64,000 nucleotides of DNA from NVTR01 sp036479015. GTDB lineage: Bacteria > Pseudomonadota > Alphaproteobacteria > Rhodobacterales > Rhodobacteraceae. Location of the stretch: contig JAZGFB010000006.1 in assembly GCA_036479015.1 (NCBI GenBank), positions 27,656-91,655 of the forward strand. Reading direction: 5' to 3'. The translations under genes and the position numbers were made by a program. Each line of letters starts with the position of its first letter. The stretch's first letter is position 1. The notes beneath the pieces were generated by a model. It saw nothing but the letters and a program-made list of their open reading frames with translations, searched no databases and had not been told where the DNA came from. This document shows, piece after piece, positions 6,530-14,246 of this stretch.

Positions 6530-8014
6530 TTGAAAAACTTTACCAGACGTGCCCTGTTGTTGGGCAGCGGCGCAGCACTTGGGGTTGCAGGCACAAAGTA
6601 CCTCAAATCCTCAAACCCGGTGCTTGACGGCACCAAAACCTTGCAACCGGGCTGGGGCGAAGACAGCCTGAATGACGCAAGTGAACTGTCACAAACCCCG
6701 ATCCACAAGCATATTATCCTGAAAGACGATCCCGGCCAGGCGTTGGTAAAAGCCCTGCGCGCCGAGCTGAAAGACGCCGCCGCTGACAACCGACCAGTTA
6801 ATATCGGCGCCGCGCGCCATTCCATGGGCGCGCAAGCCATCCCGCGGGATGGGCATGCCATCACGTTCGACAACGGGCTGGTGGAAACCGACACTGCCAA
6901 GGCCACCTACCGCGCCCATGCCGGTGCCCGCTGGGCGCAGGTTATCGCCGCGATTGATCCCCAGGGGTTTTCCCCCGCCGTAATGCAATCGAACCATGAT
7001 TTCGGCGTGGCGGCGACATTTTGCGTCAATGCCCATGGCTGGCCGGTGCCCTATGGGCCGATGGGCGCGACGGTGCAAAATTTTAAAATGTTGCTGGCGG
7101 ATGGCGAATTGGTTGCCTGTTCCCGCCACCAAAACACCGACCTGTTCAACCTGACCATGGGCGGCTACGGGTTGACCGGGCTGATCACCGAAATGCAGGT
7201 GGATATGGTGCCAAACCAGCGCCTTGAGCCGACGTTTAAAAAGCTGCCCGGTGAACAATTGGGCACCGCATTCATGCAGGCCCTGAGCGACAAATCCGTC
7301 ACCATGGCTTACGGGCGTCTGAATGTGGACCGTGAAAATTTCATGCACGATGCGCTGATGATCACCTATCGCGCCGCCGCTGATCAGTCTGATCTGCCAC
7401 CGGCGTCTGGATCTGGTTTCATGTCCAAGGTGGCGGGTAAGATTTACCGCGCGCAGCTGGGAAATGAACGTATGAAGCGGGTGCGCTGGTTCACCGAAAC
7501 CGATCTGGGGCCGCGTTTGGCCGGGGCGTCGACGCGCAATTCCCTGATCAATGAGCCGGTGGTCACGCTGGATGATGGCAACCCAAACCGGGTTGATATC
7601 CTGCATGAATATTTCGTCGCGCCGGAGCGTTTCCCTGAGTTTCTGCAAGTTTGCCGCGACGTGATCCCGGCGTCCTATCAGGAATTTCTGAATGTCACTT
7701 TGCGGTTCATCAACACTGACAGCGAAAGCCTGCTGGCCTACGCCGCCGTGCCCCGCATCGCCGCCGTGATGTCGTTTTCCCAGGAACTAACGGCGCGGGC
7801 CGAGGCCGACATGGCCCGCATGACTCACGCCCTGATTGACGGCATTATTGGCATCGGCGGCAGCTATTATCTGCCGTATCGGCCCCATGCGAGCCTGGAT
7901 CAATTGCTGCGCGCCTATCCACGCGCCGCTAAATTCGCCGCCGCCAAACGGGCCATCGACCCGGACCTGCGGTTCAGGAATAATCTTTGGGACACATATT
8001 TGGGGGCGCTATGA
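6530..8014 (+). CDS. Tat-exported FAD-binding oxidoreductase (PCMH-type)
   Basis: A 494-residue protein starting at TTG with AAAAGGA upstream. The N terminus KNFTRRALLLGSGAALG is a twin-arginine signal (R6/R7), so the folded flavoprotein is probably exported. Residues ~75-240 are an FAD_binding_4 domain: VNIGAARHSMGAQ, then YRAHAGARWAQVIAAI and the phosphate-binding GGYGLTGLITEMQ. The C-terminal part resembles sugar-lactone/aldonolactone oxidases only loosely. No His or Cys for covalent FAD attachment can be fixed by eye, although RHSMG is at the usual place for a histidyl linkage. It heads an overlapping operon with three unknown membrane or secreted proteins, which may act with it. Confidence 0.85.
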   Translation: MKNFTRRALLLGSGAALGVAGTKYLKSSNPVLDGTKTLQPGWGEDSLNDASELSQTPIHKHIILKDDPGQALVKALRAELKDAAADNRPVNIGAARHSMGAQAIPRDGHAITFDNGLVETDTAKATYRAHAGARWAQVIAAIDPQGFSPAVMQSNHDFGVAATFCVNAHGWPVPYGPMGATVQNFKMLLADGELVACSRHQNTDLFNLTMGGYGLTGLITEMQVDMVPNQRLEPTFKKLPGEQLGTAFMQALSDKSVTMAYGRLNVDRENFMHDALMITYRAAADQSDLPPASGSGFMSKVAGKIYRAQLGNERMKRVRWFTETDLGPRLAGASTRNSLINEPVVTLDDGNPNRVDILHEYFVAPERFPEFLQVCRDVIPASYQEFLNVTLRFINTDSESLLAYAAVPRIAAVMSFSQELTARAEADMARMTHALIDGIIGIGGSYYLPYRPHASLDQLLRAYPRAAKFAAAKRAIDPDLRFRNNLWDTYLGAL

Positions 8015-8412
8015 CCTTACTTCGCAAAATTTCACTGGGCTATTTCGGGGTGCTATTGGGTGCCGCTGCCCTGAATTACATCCCCGGTTTGACCGATGAT
8101 CAGGGCCTGTCCTTTGGCATCTTCGCGCTGGATATTTTTGATGATGCATTGCATTTGGGTTCCGCCCTTTGGGCCCTTGCTGCCGCCCTGATTTCCCACA
8201 AAGCCGCCCGCACTTTCCTGCTGTTGTTCGGGGCTCTTTATCTGGGTGACGGGTTGTTGGGGCTGGCAACCGGTTCCGGTTACCTTGATTTTGGTATCTT
8301 TAATTACGGCGTGCTGGACCTGCCGTTCTTGTTCAAAATCTACGCCAACACCCCCCACATCGCCCTTGGCGGCATCGCGCTGGCGTCAGGGCTGTTTCTG
8401 GATCGCCGCTGA
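8011..8412 (+). CDS. Unknown integral membrane protein (133 residues)
   Basis: No family recognised. The ATG overlaps the oxidoreductase stop (ATGA), showing translational coupling. The sequence is hydrophobic with about four membrane segments: ~8-25, ~45-65, ~68-90 and ~105-128. A run DIFDDALHLGSALWALAAAL combines acidic residues and a His at the edge of the second segment. There are no Cys pairs or haem motifs. Given the coupling, a membrane partner or electron carrier for the flavoprotein is one possibility, but nothing in the sequence proves it. Confidence 0.8.
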   Translation: MTLLRKISLGYFGVLLGAAALNYIPGLTDDQGLSFGIFALDIFDDALHLGSALWALAAALISHKAARTFLLLFGALYLGDGLLGLATGSGYLDFGIFNYGVLDLPFLFKIYANTPHIALGGIALASGLFLDRR

Positions 8413-9461
8413 TGCGCTGGCTGTTCAAATGGCTGAAACGCCTGCTACTGACCGCATTGCTGTTGGTGGCCCTTCTGGCCAGCCCGATTGCCTGGATTGA
8501 AACGGCCTGCCGCCCCAATGGCGATGCCATCGCCTATGATCCCATTGTCACCGACCCCAACTGGCAGCGCGCCGAAAGCCGCAGCCTGATGACCTACCCC
8601 GAATGGCACATCGTCCATGCATATGACGATTATGCCCGCGTGATCAGGGGCGGTAACCCCCATGAATATGGCTACCTGTCCAGCATTGGCGGTTTCTGGT
8701 CGTCGCTTTGCGCCCTGTCAAAAGCATCCGGGCCACATGGCGGGTTCTCATCATCCAAAGCAACAATCTATACCATTGGCGTAAGTTTCACCGCTGAACT
8801 GGCGATGAAGGCAGCCTATGAAGAAACCTTGGGTCGCATCGCCACATGGGTGCGCGGCCCCGACCATAGCCCACTGGATGACCTAAGCGCCGGGCAGGCC
8901 GCCGAATACGCCAGGTTCCTGCAACAGGTGCCGTGGTACCAGTGGGATTTTTCCAGTGACATCGCCGCGCTCAATGCCGCCAGAACCGACAGCTTTCGTG
9001 ACCGCGAACGCGCCATTGCGCTGGGCCTGGAATTTGGTGCCAAAGCGAAATACGCGGGCGTTATTGCCGCCGCCGTGGCGTCCGTTGGTGTCGATCAACT
9101 GACCCTGCGGATGATCATCTCTGATATTGAACGCCCGGCATTGGCCGCTTTGGACGGGGTGCAAATCATCGCCACCCACCCCCAGGGCATTGAAATTGAA
9201 ACCCCGCGCTACCGGGTTCTGACCCATATTTTAGATGAATTGGCCCGTGATGGCGCCAGCTTTGTGGAAGTCGCCGGCAATGACGACATCATGCTGACGG
9301 CCATATCTGACGCGCCATACCCCGGTGCCCTGCACAGTTTTAAACGCCAGGGTTATGGCGATTTTCGCCACCTTATTTCGCTAAAAGTCACTGATCTGGC
9401 CGACACATTGCGCAGCTTTGATACCGGCCCGATTACCCTGGAACATATCCATGACTATTAA
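8412..9461 (+). CDS. Unknown membrane-anchored protein (349 residues)
   Basis: I do not recognise the family. The ATG overlaps the previous stop by one base. A basic N terminus and a hydrophobic stretch (LLLTALLLVALLASPIAWI, about residues 11-29) make a signal anchor, leaving about 320 residues probably outside the membrane. The body has a conserved-looking aromatic/acidic stretch, YPEWHIVHAYDDYARVI, at about 59-75 and several Trp-rich pieces (VPWYQWDF), which suggest a folded globular domain. Membership of the FAD-oxidoreductase operon implies a joint function. Full length with no sign of frameshift. Confidence 0.8.
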   Translation: MRWLFKWLKRLLLTALLLVALLASPIAWIETACRPNGDAIAYDPIVTDPNWQRAESRSLMTYPEWHIVHAYDDYARVIRGGNPHEYGYLSSIGGFWSSLCALSKASGPHGGFSSSKATIYTIGVSFTAELAMKAAYEETLGRIATWVRGPDHSPLDDLSAGQAAEYARFLQQVPWYQWDFSSDIAALNAARTDSFRDRERAIALGLEFGAKAKYAGVIAAAVASVGVDQLTLRMIISDIERPALAALDGVQIIATHPQGIEIETPRYRVLTHILDELARDGASFVEVAGNDDIMLTAISDAPYPGALHSFKRQGYGDFRHLISLKVTDLADTLRSFDTGPITLEHIHDY

Positions 9462-9756
9462 GCGGCTGTTGCTGGCCTTGCCGCTGGTCTTTGTTGCATG
9501 GATCACCGTCATGGCACTGGTCATGCGCATCAGCGACGCCGCCCCAGCCGCCGTTGTGCTGTTTCCCAGCCCAGAATTCATGGCCGCTATGCCACCCGGC
9601 ACCGCCATCATCGCCGCAAACGCCGTTTCAGTCACCTTACGATCCGACATTCCCGGCTTTGGTGCGTTACTTTATCAATCAGGGGCGCTTTTGGTACTGC
9701 CCGCCGGGTTGACCGGGTGTTTGCCGCTGCCCAAACAAACCAATGCGAAACCTTGA
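9451..9756 (+). CDS. Small unknown protein with N-terminal signal anchor (101 residues)
   Basis: ATG 9451 lies 11 bases inside the end of the preceding gene. The first ~23 residues (MTIKRLLLALPLVFVAWITV...) form a signal peptide or anchor; the remainder is short and neutral, with AAMPPGTAIIAANAVSVTLRS and a second hydrophobic stretch GALLYQSGALLVLPAGLTG. No family is recognised. It closes the FAD-oxidoreductase operon; thereafter 57 bases separate it from the thioredoxin gene. Confidence 0.65.
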   Translation: MTIKRLLLALPLVFVAWITVMALVMRISDAAPAAVVLFPSPEFMAAMPPGTAIIAANAVSVTLRSDIPGFGALLYQSGALLVLPAGLTGCLPLPKQTNAKP

Positions 9757-9813
9757 ATAAGCCGCGCCAATACGCCATCTAGCGGGCAACCCAATGCGAC
9801 CGAAGGAAAACCC

Positions 9814-10719
9814 ATGTTAGAGCTTGGCCAAAAAGCCGAAAATACCGCCAATTTGATCATAGATGGCACCGAGGCCACGTTTATGGCGGACGTTATCGAA
9901 ACCTCAAAAGAGGTGCCGGTGATCGTTGATTTCTGGGCACCTTGGTGTGGCCCGTGCAAAACCCTGGGCCCGATGCTGGAAGACGCGGTCAAGGCCGCAG
10001 GCGGCAAGGTGCGCATGGTCAAGATCAATGTCGATGAGGCACAGCAAATTGCCGCACAGCTAAAGGTGCAGTCAATTCCAACCGTGTTCGGTTTTCACAA
10101 TGGCCAGCCGGTTGATGGGTTTCAGGGCGCGGTTCCGCAATCACAGATCAAGACATTCGTCGACAAGCTGGCAGCACTGTCAGCACAAGACGGCGGCTTG
10201 GGCGAAGCTATTGAAGCTGCCGAAGCAATGCTGGCCGAAGGCGCGGCAGTGGACGCGGCCCAGACATTCGCCGCCATCCTTGGCGAAGAGCCCAACAACG
10301 CCGTCGCTTACGGTGGCATGGTGCGCGCCCATATCGCTATGGATGATCTGGATCAGGCCGAGGCGATCCTGAATGGTGCTCCCGAAGAAATTTCCGCAGC
10401 CCCAGAACTGGAAGCGGCCCGCGCCCAATTGCAGCTTGCGCGCCAGGCCGCTGATGCGGGCCCAATTGACGACCTTCAGGCCGCCATAGACGCCCAGCCA
10501 GACGACCATCAGGCGCGCTTTGATCTGGCCAATGCCCTGCACGCTGCCGGGCAGGTTGAAGGCGCGGTTGAGCAGTTGCTTGACCTGTTTCGCCGCGACC
10601 GCGACTGGAATGATGGGGCTGCAAAAGCACAATTATTCACGGTGTTTGATGCGCTGGAAGCCAAAGACCCAATAGCACTGAATGGACGGCGCAAGCTTTC
10701 GTCGCTAATATTCGCGTAA
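9814..10719 (+). CDS. ybbN: Thioredoxin-TPR protein, YbbN/CnoX-like co-chaperone
   Basis: A 301-residue fusion of a thioredoxin domain (about residues 20-125) with a C-terminal tetratricopeptide region. The redox motif is WAPWCGPCKTLGP, so unlike E. coli YbbN (SxxC) it retains both cysteines and could act in disulfide exchange. The cis-proline follows in VQSIPTVFGF. The helical C-terminal part (130-300, rich in Ala/Glu/Gln) matches the TPR region through which CnoX binds unfolded clients and chaperonin. Preceded by AAGGAAAA. The next gene, a Lon-substrate-domain protein, follows after 26 bases, a typical alphaproteobacterial neighbour. Confidence 0.9.
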   Translation: MLELGQKAENTANLIIDGTEATFMADVIETSKEVPVIVDFWAPWCGPCKTLGPMLEDAVKAAGGKVRMVKINVDEAQQIAAQLKVQSIPTVFGFHNGQPVDGFQGAVPQSQIKTFVDKLAALSAQDGGLGEAIEAAEAMLAEGAAVDAAQTFAAILGEEPNNAVAYGGMVRAHIAMDDLDQAEAILNGAPEEISAAPELEAARAQLQLARQAADAGPIDDLQAAIDAQPDDHQARFDLANALHAAGQVEGAVEQLLDLFRRDRDWNDGAAKAQLFTVFDALEAKDPIALNGRRKLSSLIFA

Positions 10720-10745
10720 GTCAAAAGCTGAACAGGGTTTAAACC

Positions 10746-11387
10746 ATGTTTAATGCGGCCAACCTACCGGATTCTATCCCAGTGTTTCCCCTGCCGGGGG
10801 CGCTGCTTTTGCCCCGCGCGCATCTGCCATTGCATATTTTTGAACCGCGTTACCTGGCGATGCTGGACGATGTTTTAAAAACACAGCATCGCCTTATCGG
10901 CATGGTGCAGCCCCTACCCAACGCGCAATCGGCAAACGATCTGCACGCCATCGGCTGCGCGGGCCGGGTGACCACGTTTTCTGAAACCGATGACGGGCGC
11001 TATATGCTTACCCTTTCTGGCATTTCGCGGTTTCGGATATCGGGTGTTGCCGATGGCTTTACGCCGTACCGAAAATGCACCGTCACCTGGGCCGGGTTTG
11101 ACGCTGATATGGGCCCTGCCGAAAAAGACCCTGATTTTGACCGCCCGCCTTTCATGGAAATGCTGGGCCGGTATTTTGCGACCCAGGAACTGGACACTGA
11201 CCGGGCATCCCTTGATCAGGCCGGCGATGAGATGCTGATAAATTCGCTGGCAATGTTGTGCCCGCTTAGTGCCGAAGACCGCCAGGCCCTACTAGAAGCG
11301 ACAACACTATCAGAGCGGCGCAAAACCCTGTCTACATTATTGGAATATGCCCTGCATGGCGGGAAAAAAGGTGAGGTGATGCAATGA
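10746..11387 (+). CDS. LON peptidase substrate-binding-domain protein
   Basis: A 213-residue stand-alone N-terminal (LAN/PUA-like) domain of Lon protease without ATPase or peptidase parts. The diagnostic start is IPVFPLPGALLLPRAHLPLHIFEPRYLAMLDD..., followed by IGCAGRVTTFSETDDGRYML, a typical Lon-N strand pattern. Stand-alone versions have no proven role; substrate or adaptor binding is presumed. Its stop codon overlaps the start of the Trm112-like gene. Confidence 0.92.
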   Translation: MFNAANLPDSIPVFPLPGALLLPRAHLPLHIFEPRYLAMLDDVLKTQHRLIGMVQPLPNAQSANDLHAIGCAGRVTTFSETDDGRYMLTLSGISRFRISGVADGFTPYRKCTVTWAGFDADMGPAEKDPDFDRPPFMEMLGRYFATQELDTDRASLDQAGDEMLINSLAMLCPLSAEDRQALLEATTLSERRKTLSTLLEYALHGGKKGEVMQ

Positions 11388-11566
11388 AAAACACAATAAA
11401 ATCAGACCGGCGTATGCTGGAAACACTGGTTTGCCCAATCAGCCATGCCCGGCTTAGCTATGACCCCGAGCGCCAGGAACTGGTGTCCAAAAAGGCCAAG
11501 CTGGCCTTTCCCATTCGCAATGGCATTCCAATTTTATTAATGGAAGAGGCGCGTCAAACTGACTAA
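11384..11566 (+). CDS. Trm112 family protein
   Basis: Sixty residues of the YcaR/Trm112 type. The family signature is clear: MLETLVCPISHARLSYDPERQELVSKKAKLAFPIRNGIPILL. Only one cysteine of the eukaryotic zinc site remains, which is usual in bacteria. Bacterial members are small proteins of unknown function, while Trm112 in eukaryotes activates methyltransferases. Coupled to the preceding Lon-domain gene through an ATGA overlap. Confidence 0.9.
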   Translation: MKNTIKSDRRMLETLVCPISHARLSYDPERQELVSKKAKLAFPIRNGIPILLMEEARQTD

Positions 11567-11599
11567 TCTGGGCCAAATTCGCGACACCGGAGAAGCACA

Positions 11600-12931
11600 A
11601 TGAACGATGCCTGGCTTTCAATGTCAGCCGCAGATCTGGGGCGCGGCATTTCTGCTGCAACCATAGACCCGGTTGCCCTGTGTGAATGCTATTTGGCAGC
11701 CATTGACGCTCACCCCCTAGGCCACAGAATTTACGCCCGCGCCACCCAAAACCGCGCCCTATCAGAGGCGCGCGCAGCCGCCAAACGCGCAGCAAACGGC
11801 ACCCGGCGCTCGGTACTGGACGGGGTGCCGATATCCTGGAAAGACCTGTTTGATACCGCCGGCACCGCAACCGAGGCAGGTTCTGCCCTGTTGGCCGGTC
11901 GCGTCCCCACCAAAGACGCCCGTGTCCTGGCAAATGCCACCATGGCCGGGCTGGTCTGCCTGGGCAAAACTCATATGTCGGAACTGGCATTTTCCGGGCT
12001 TGGCTTTAACCCGATCACCCAAACGCCGCCCTCGGTGAACTATCCTGATTGCGTCGCTGGGGGTTCGTCTTCCGGGGCGGCGGCGTCGGTGGCGTTTGGG
12101 CTGGCGGCGGGTGCCGTTGGCTCTGATACGGGCGGTTCGGTGCGCATTCCGGCGGTGTGGAATGATTTGGTTGGCCTGAAAACAACGTCTGGCCTGTTGT
12201 CATTGCAGGGCGTGGTGCCACTGGTCGCCAGTTTTGACACGGTTGGCCCGCTGTGTCGGACGGTGCAAGACGCCGCATTGATGCTGTCGGCATTGGCGGG
12301 AACCCCGGCACCTGATCTGACGGCTCCGTCGCTGAAAGGCATGCGATTTCTGATCCTGGATAACGTAGTCATGGACGGATTGCGCGACGCGCCATTGGCC
12401 GGTTTTACGCGCGCGATTGAATGTCTGAAACAGGCCGGTGCCAGTGTGGCGCGCCACGCCGTACCGGTGATAGATGATGCCATGGCGCTGGCCGGGCCGC
12501 TGTTCACGCCAGAGGCTTACGCCACCTGGCAACAGGAAATTGAGGCCGCGCCAGAAAAGATGTACCCGGCAATTTTGAAGCGTTTTCAAAGCGGTAAAGA
12601 TTTCACTGCGGTACAGGCCCATGGCGCATGGCAGGCGCTGGACGCGCACCGTGACCAGTGGCTGCACGCTGTGGCGGGCTATGATGCGGTGATCATGCCA
12701 ACCTCGGCCAGCCTGCCGCCAAACATCGATAAATTGGCCAGTGATGACGATTATTACATCGCTGCAAACCTGCTGGCCCTGCGCAATACTCGGGTTGCAA
12801 ACCTGATGGATGCGGCCGCCCTGACCCTGCCAACCGGGGTGCCTGCAACCGGCATCAGTTTCCTTACACCGCCCCGCAGTGAGCACCGTTTGCTGCGTAT
12901 TGGCGCGGCGGCCCAGGCCGCATTGGCCTAA
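11600..12931 (+). CDS. Amidase (amidase signature family)
   Basis: A 443-residue amidase signature enzyme hydrolysing a C-N amide bond with a Ser-cisSer-Lys triad. Lys is in VPISWKDLFDTAG, cis-Ser in the Gly/Ser-rich VAGGSSSGAAASVAFG, and the nucleophile Ser in SDTGGSVRIPA. Length and motif order match GatA-like and general amidases; the lack of gatB/gatC nearby and several differences argue against tRNA-dependent amidotransferase, so the substrate remains unknown. GGAGAAG lies upstream of the ATG. It is separated from the aminotransferase by a short gap and may be transcribed with it. Confidence 0.9.
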   Translation: MNDAWLSMSAADLGRGISAATIDPVALCECYLAAIDAHPLGHRIYARATQNRALSEARAAAKRAANGTRRSVLDGVPISWKDLFDTAGTATEAGSALLAGRVPTKDARVLANATMAGLVCLGKTHMSELAFSGLGFNPITQTPPSVNYPDCVAGGSSSGAAASVAFGLAAGAVGSDTGGSVRIPAVWNDLVGLKTTSGLLSLQGVVPLVASFDTVGPLCRTVQDAALMLSALAGTPAPDLTAPSLKGMRFLILDNVVMDGLRDAPLAGFTRAIECLKQAGASVARHAVPVIDDAMALAGPLFTPEAYATWQQEIEAAPEKMYPAILKRFQSGKDFTAVQAHGAWQALDAHRDQWLHAVAGYDAVIMPTSASLPPNIDKLASDDDYYIAANLLALRNTRVANLMDAAALTLPTGVPATGISFLTPPRSEHRLLRIGAAAQAALA

Positions 12932-13049
12932 AAGCAACAGCTTGGCCCATTAAGCGGCGCATTTTGCAGCGTTTTTCTGGACCAGCGCGGCAACACGCGA
13001 TAGTCTTTGATGAAACGGGGCGTTAATGACCCCGATATCTGAGGCAGAC

Positions 13050-14234
13050 ATGGTGTTCCCCGAGCGGTTTTCGAACCTGCCAGAATATGCGTTCCCGCGA
13101 TTGCGCAGCTTGCTTGACGGCCAAAAGGCTGGCGGCGATGTCATTCGTATGTCCATAGGTGAGCCTCGGCACCCGTTCCCCGACTGGGTGGGTGATATCA
13201 TTGCCGATAACATCGACGGTTTCGGAAAATACCCACCAACTGACGGCACCCCGCAACTGCGCCGTTCAATCGCCGACTGGATCAGGCGGCGCTTTGGCGC
13301 GACGCTGGACCCTGACACCAACATCCTGCCCCTCAGCGGCACCCGCGAAGGGCTGTTCAATGCCTGCATCGCCATGTGCCCGGAAAAATCCGCGCAGGGC
13401 AAACAGCCCATCGTGCTGATCCCAAACCCGTTTTATCAGGCCTACGGCGCAGGGGCATTGGCCGCCGGGGCCCAACCGCATTATGTCTCAGCCACCGCTG
13501 CCACTGGTTTTCTGCCTGATTATCAATCACTTGACCCAGAAATTCTGGATCGCACCGAAATAGCATTTATATGCTCACCGTCAAACCCCCAGGGGGCGGT
13601 GGCCAGCCCCCAGTACCTAAGCGCATTGTTCGCGCTGGCCGAAAAGCACGATTTCCGCATCTTTTCAGATGAATGCTACAGCGAAATTTACCGTGACACC
13701 CCGCCCGCCGGGGCGCTGGAAGTGGCGCACCAAACCGGTGCTGACCCAGAGCGCGTCTTTGTGTTCCATTCGCTTTCAAAACGCTCAAATCTGCCGGGTA
13801 TGCGCTCGGGGTTTATTGCCGGTGGTGCCGGTGGGATCGCCCGGCTAAAGCGCCTGCGCAACTATGGCGGCGCACCAATTCCTTTGCCGTTGCAACAGGT
13901 GTCACAGCAAGCCTGGTCTGACGAAGACCACGTGCAATCCAACCGCGCACAATACCAGAAAAAATTTCAAGCCGCCGACCGCGTATTTGCCAGTCTGCAG
14001 GGGTATGGCGCGCCACAGGCTGGGTTTTTCCTGTGGTTGCCGGTGGATGACGGCGAAGCGGCTGTCACAAAGCTTTGGACCCAAACTGGCGTTCTGGCGC
14101 TTCCGGGCGCCTATCTTAGCCGGGAAATTGACGGTGAAAATCCGGGCAAAAAATATATCAGGGTCGCCATGGTGGCCCCATATGACGAAATGCAGCTTGG
14201 GCTTACGAAAACCCGCGACTGCCTATACGAGTAA
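13050..14234 (+). CDS. Class I/II PLP-dependent aminotransferase (succinyldiaminopimelate aminotransferase-like)
   Basis: A 394-residue fold-type I aminotransferase. The N-terminal ERFSNLPEYAFPRLRSLL and the GEPRHPFPDWV segment are the pattern seen in DapC-type N-succinyl-LL-DAP aminotransferases. The PLP lysine is in VFHSLSKRSNLPGMRSGF, and SPSNPQGAVAS and FSDECYSEIY supply the cofactor-contacting Asn and Asp/Tyr. I start at ATG 13050, preceded by GAGGCAG, rather than at 13026. With dapB further on (36.9 kb), a role in the DAP branch of lysine and peptidoglycan synthesis is plausible, but a general aspartate-type specificity is not excluded. Confidence 0.88.
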   Translation: MVFPERFSNLPEYAFPRLRSLLDGQKAGGDVIRMSIGEPRHPFPDWVGDIIADNIDGFGKYPPTDGTPQLRRSIADWIRRRFGATLDPDTNILPLSGTREGLFNACIAMCPEKSAQGKQPIVLIPNPFYQAYGAGALAAGAQPHYVSATAATGFLPDYQSLDPEILDRTEIAFICSPSNPQGAVASPQYLSALFALAEKHDFRIFSDECYSEIYRDTPPAGALEVAHQTGADPERVFVFHSLSKRSNLPGMRSGFIAGGAGGIARLKRLRNYGGAPIPLPLQQVSQQAWSDEDHVQSNRAQYQKKFQAADRVFASLQGYGAPQAGFFLWLPVDDGEAAVTKLWTQTGVLALPGAYLSREIDGENPGKKYIRVAMVAPYDEMQLGLTKTRDCLYE

Positions 14235-14246
14235 GGACAAGAATTA

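Noticed and set aside
11600..12931. GatA subunit of glutamyl-tRNA amidotransferase
   Set aside because: The amidase triad is present, but gatB/gatC are not nearby and the flanks of the motifs differ from GatA.
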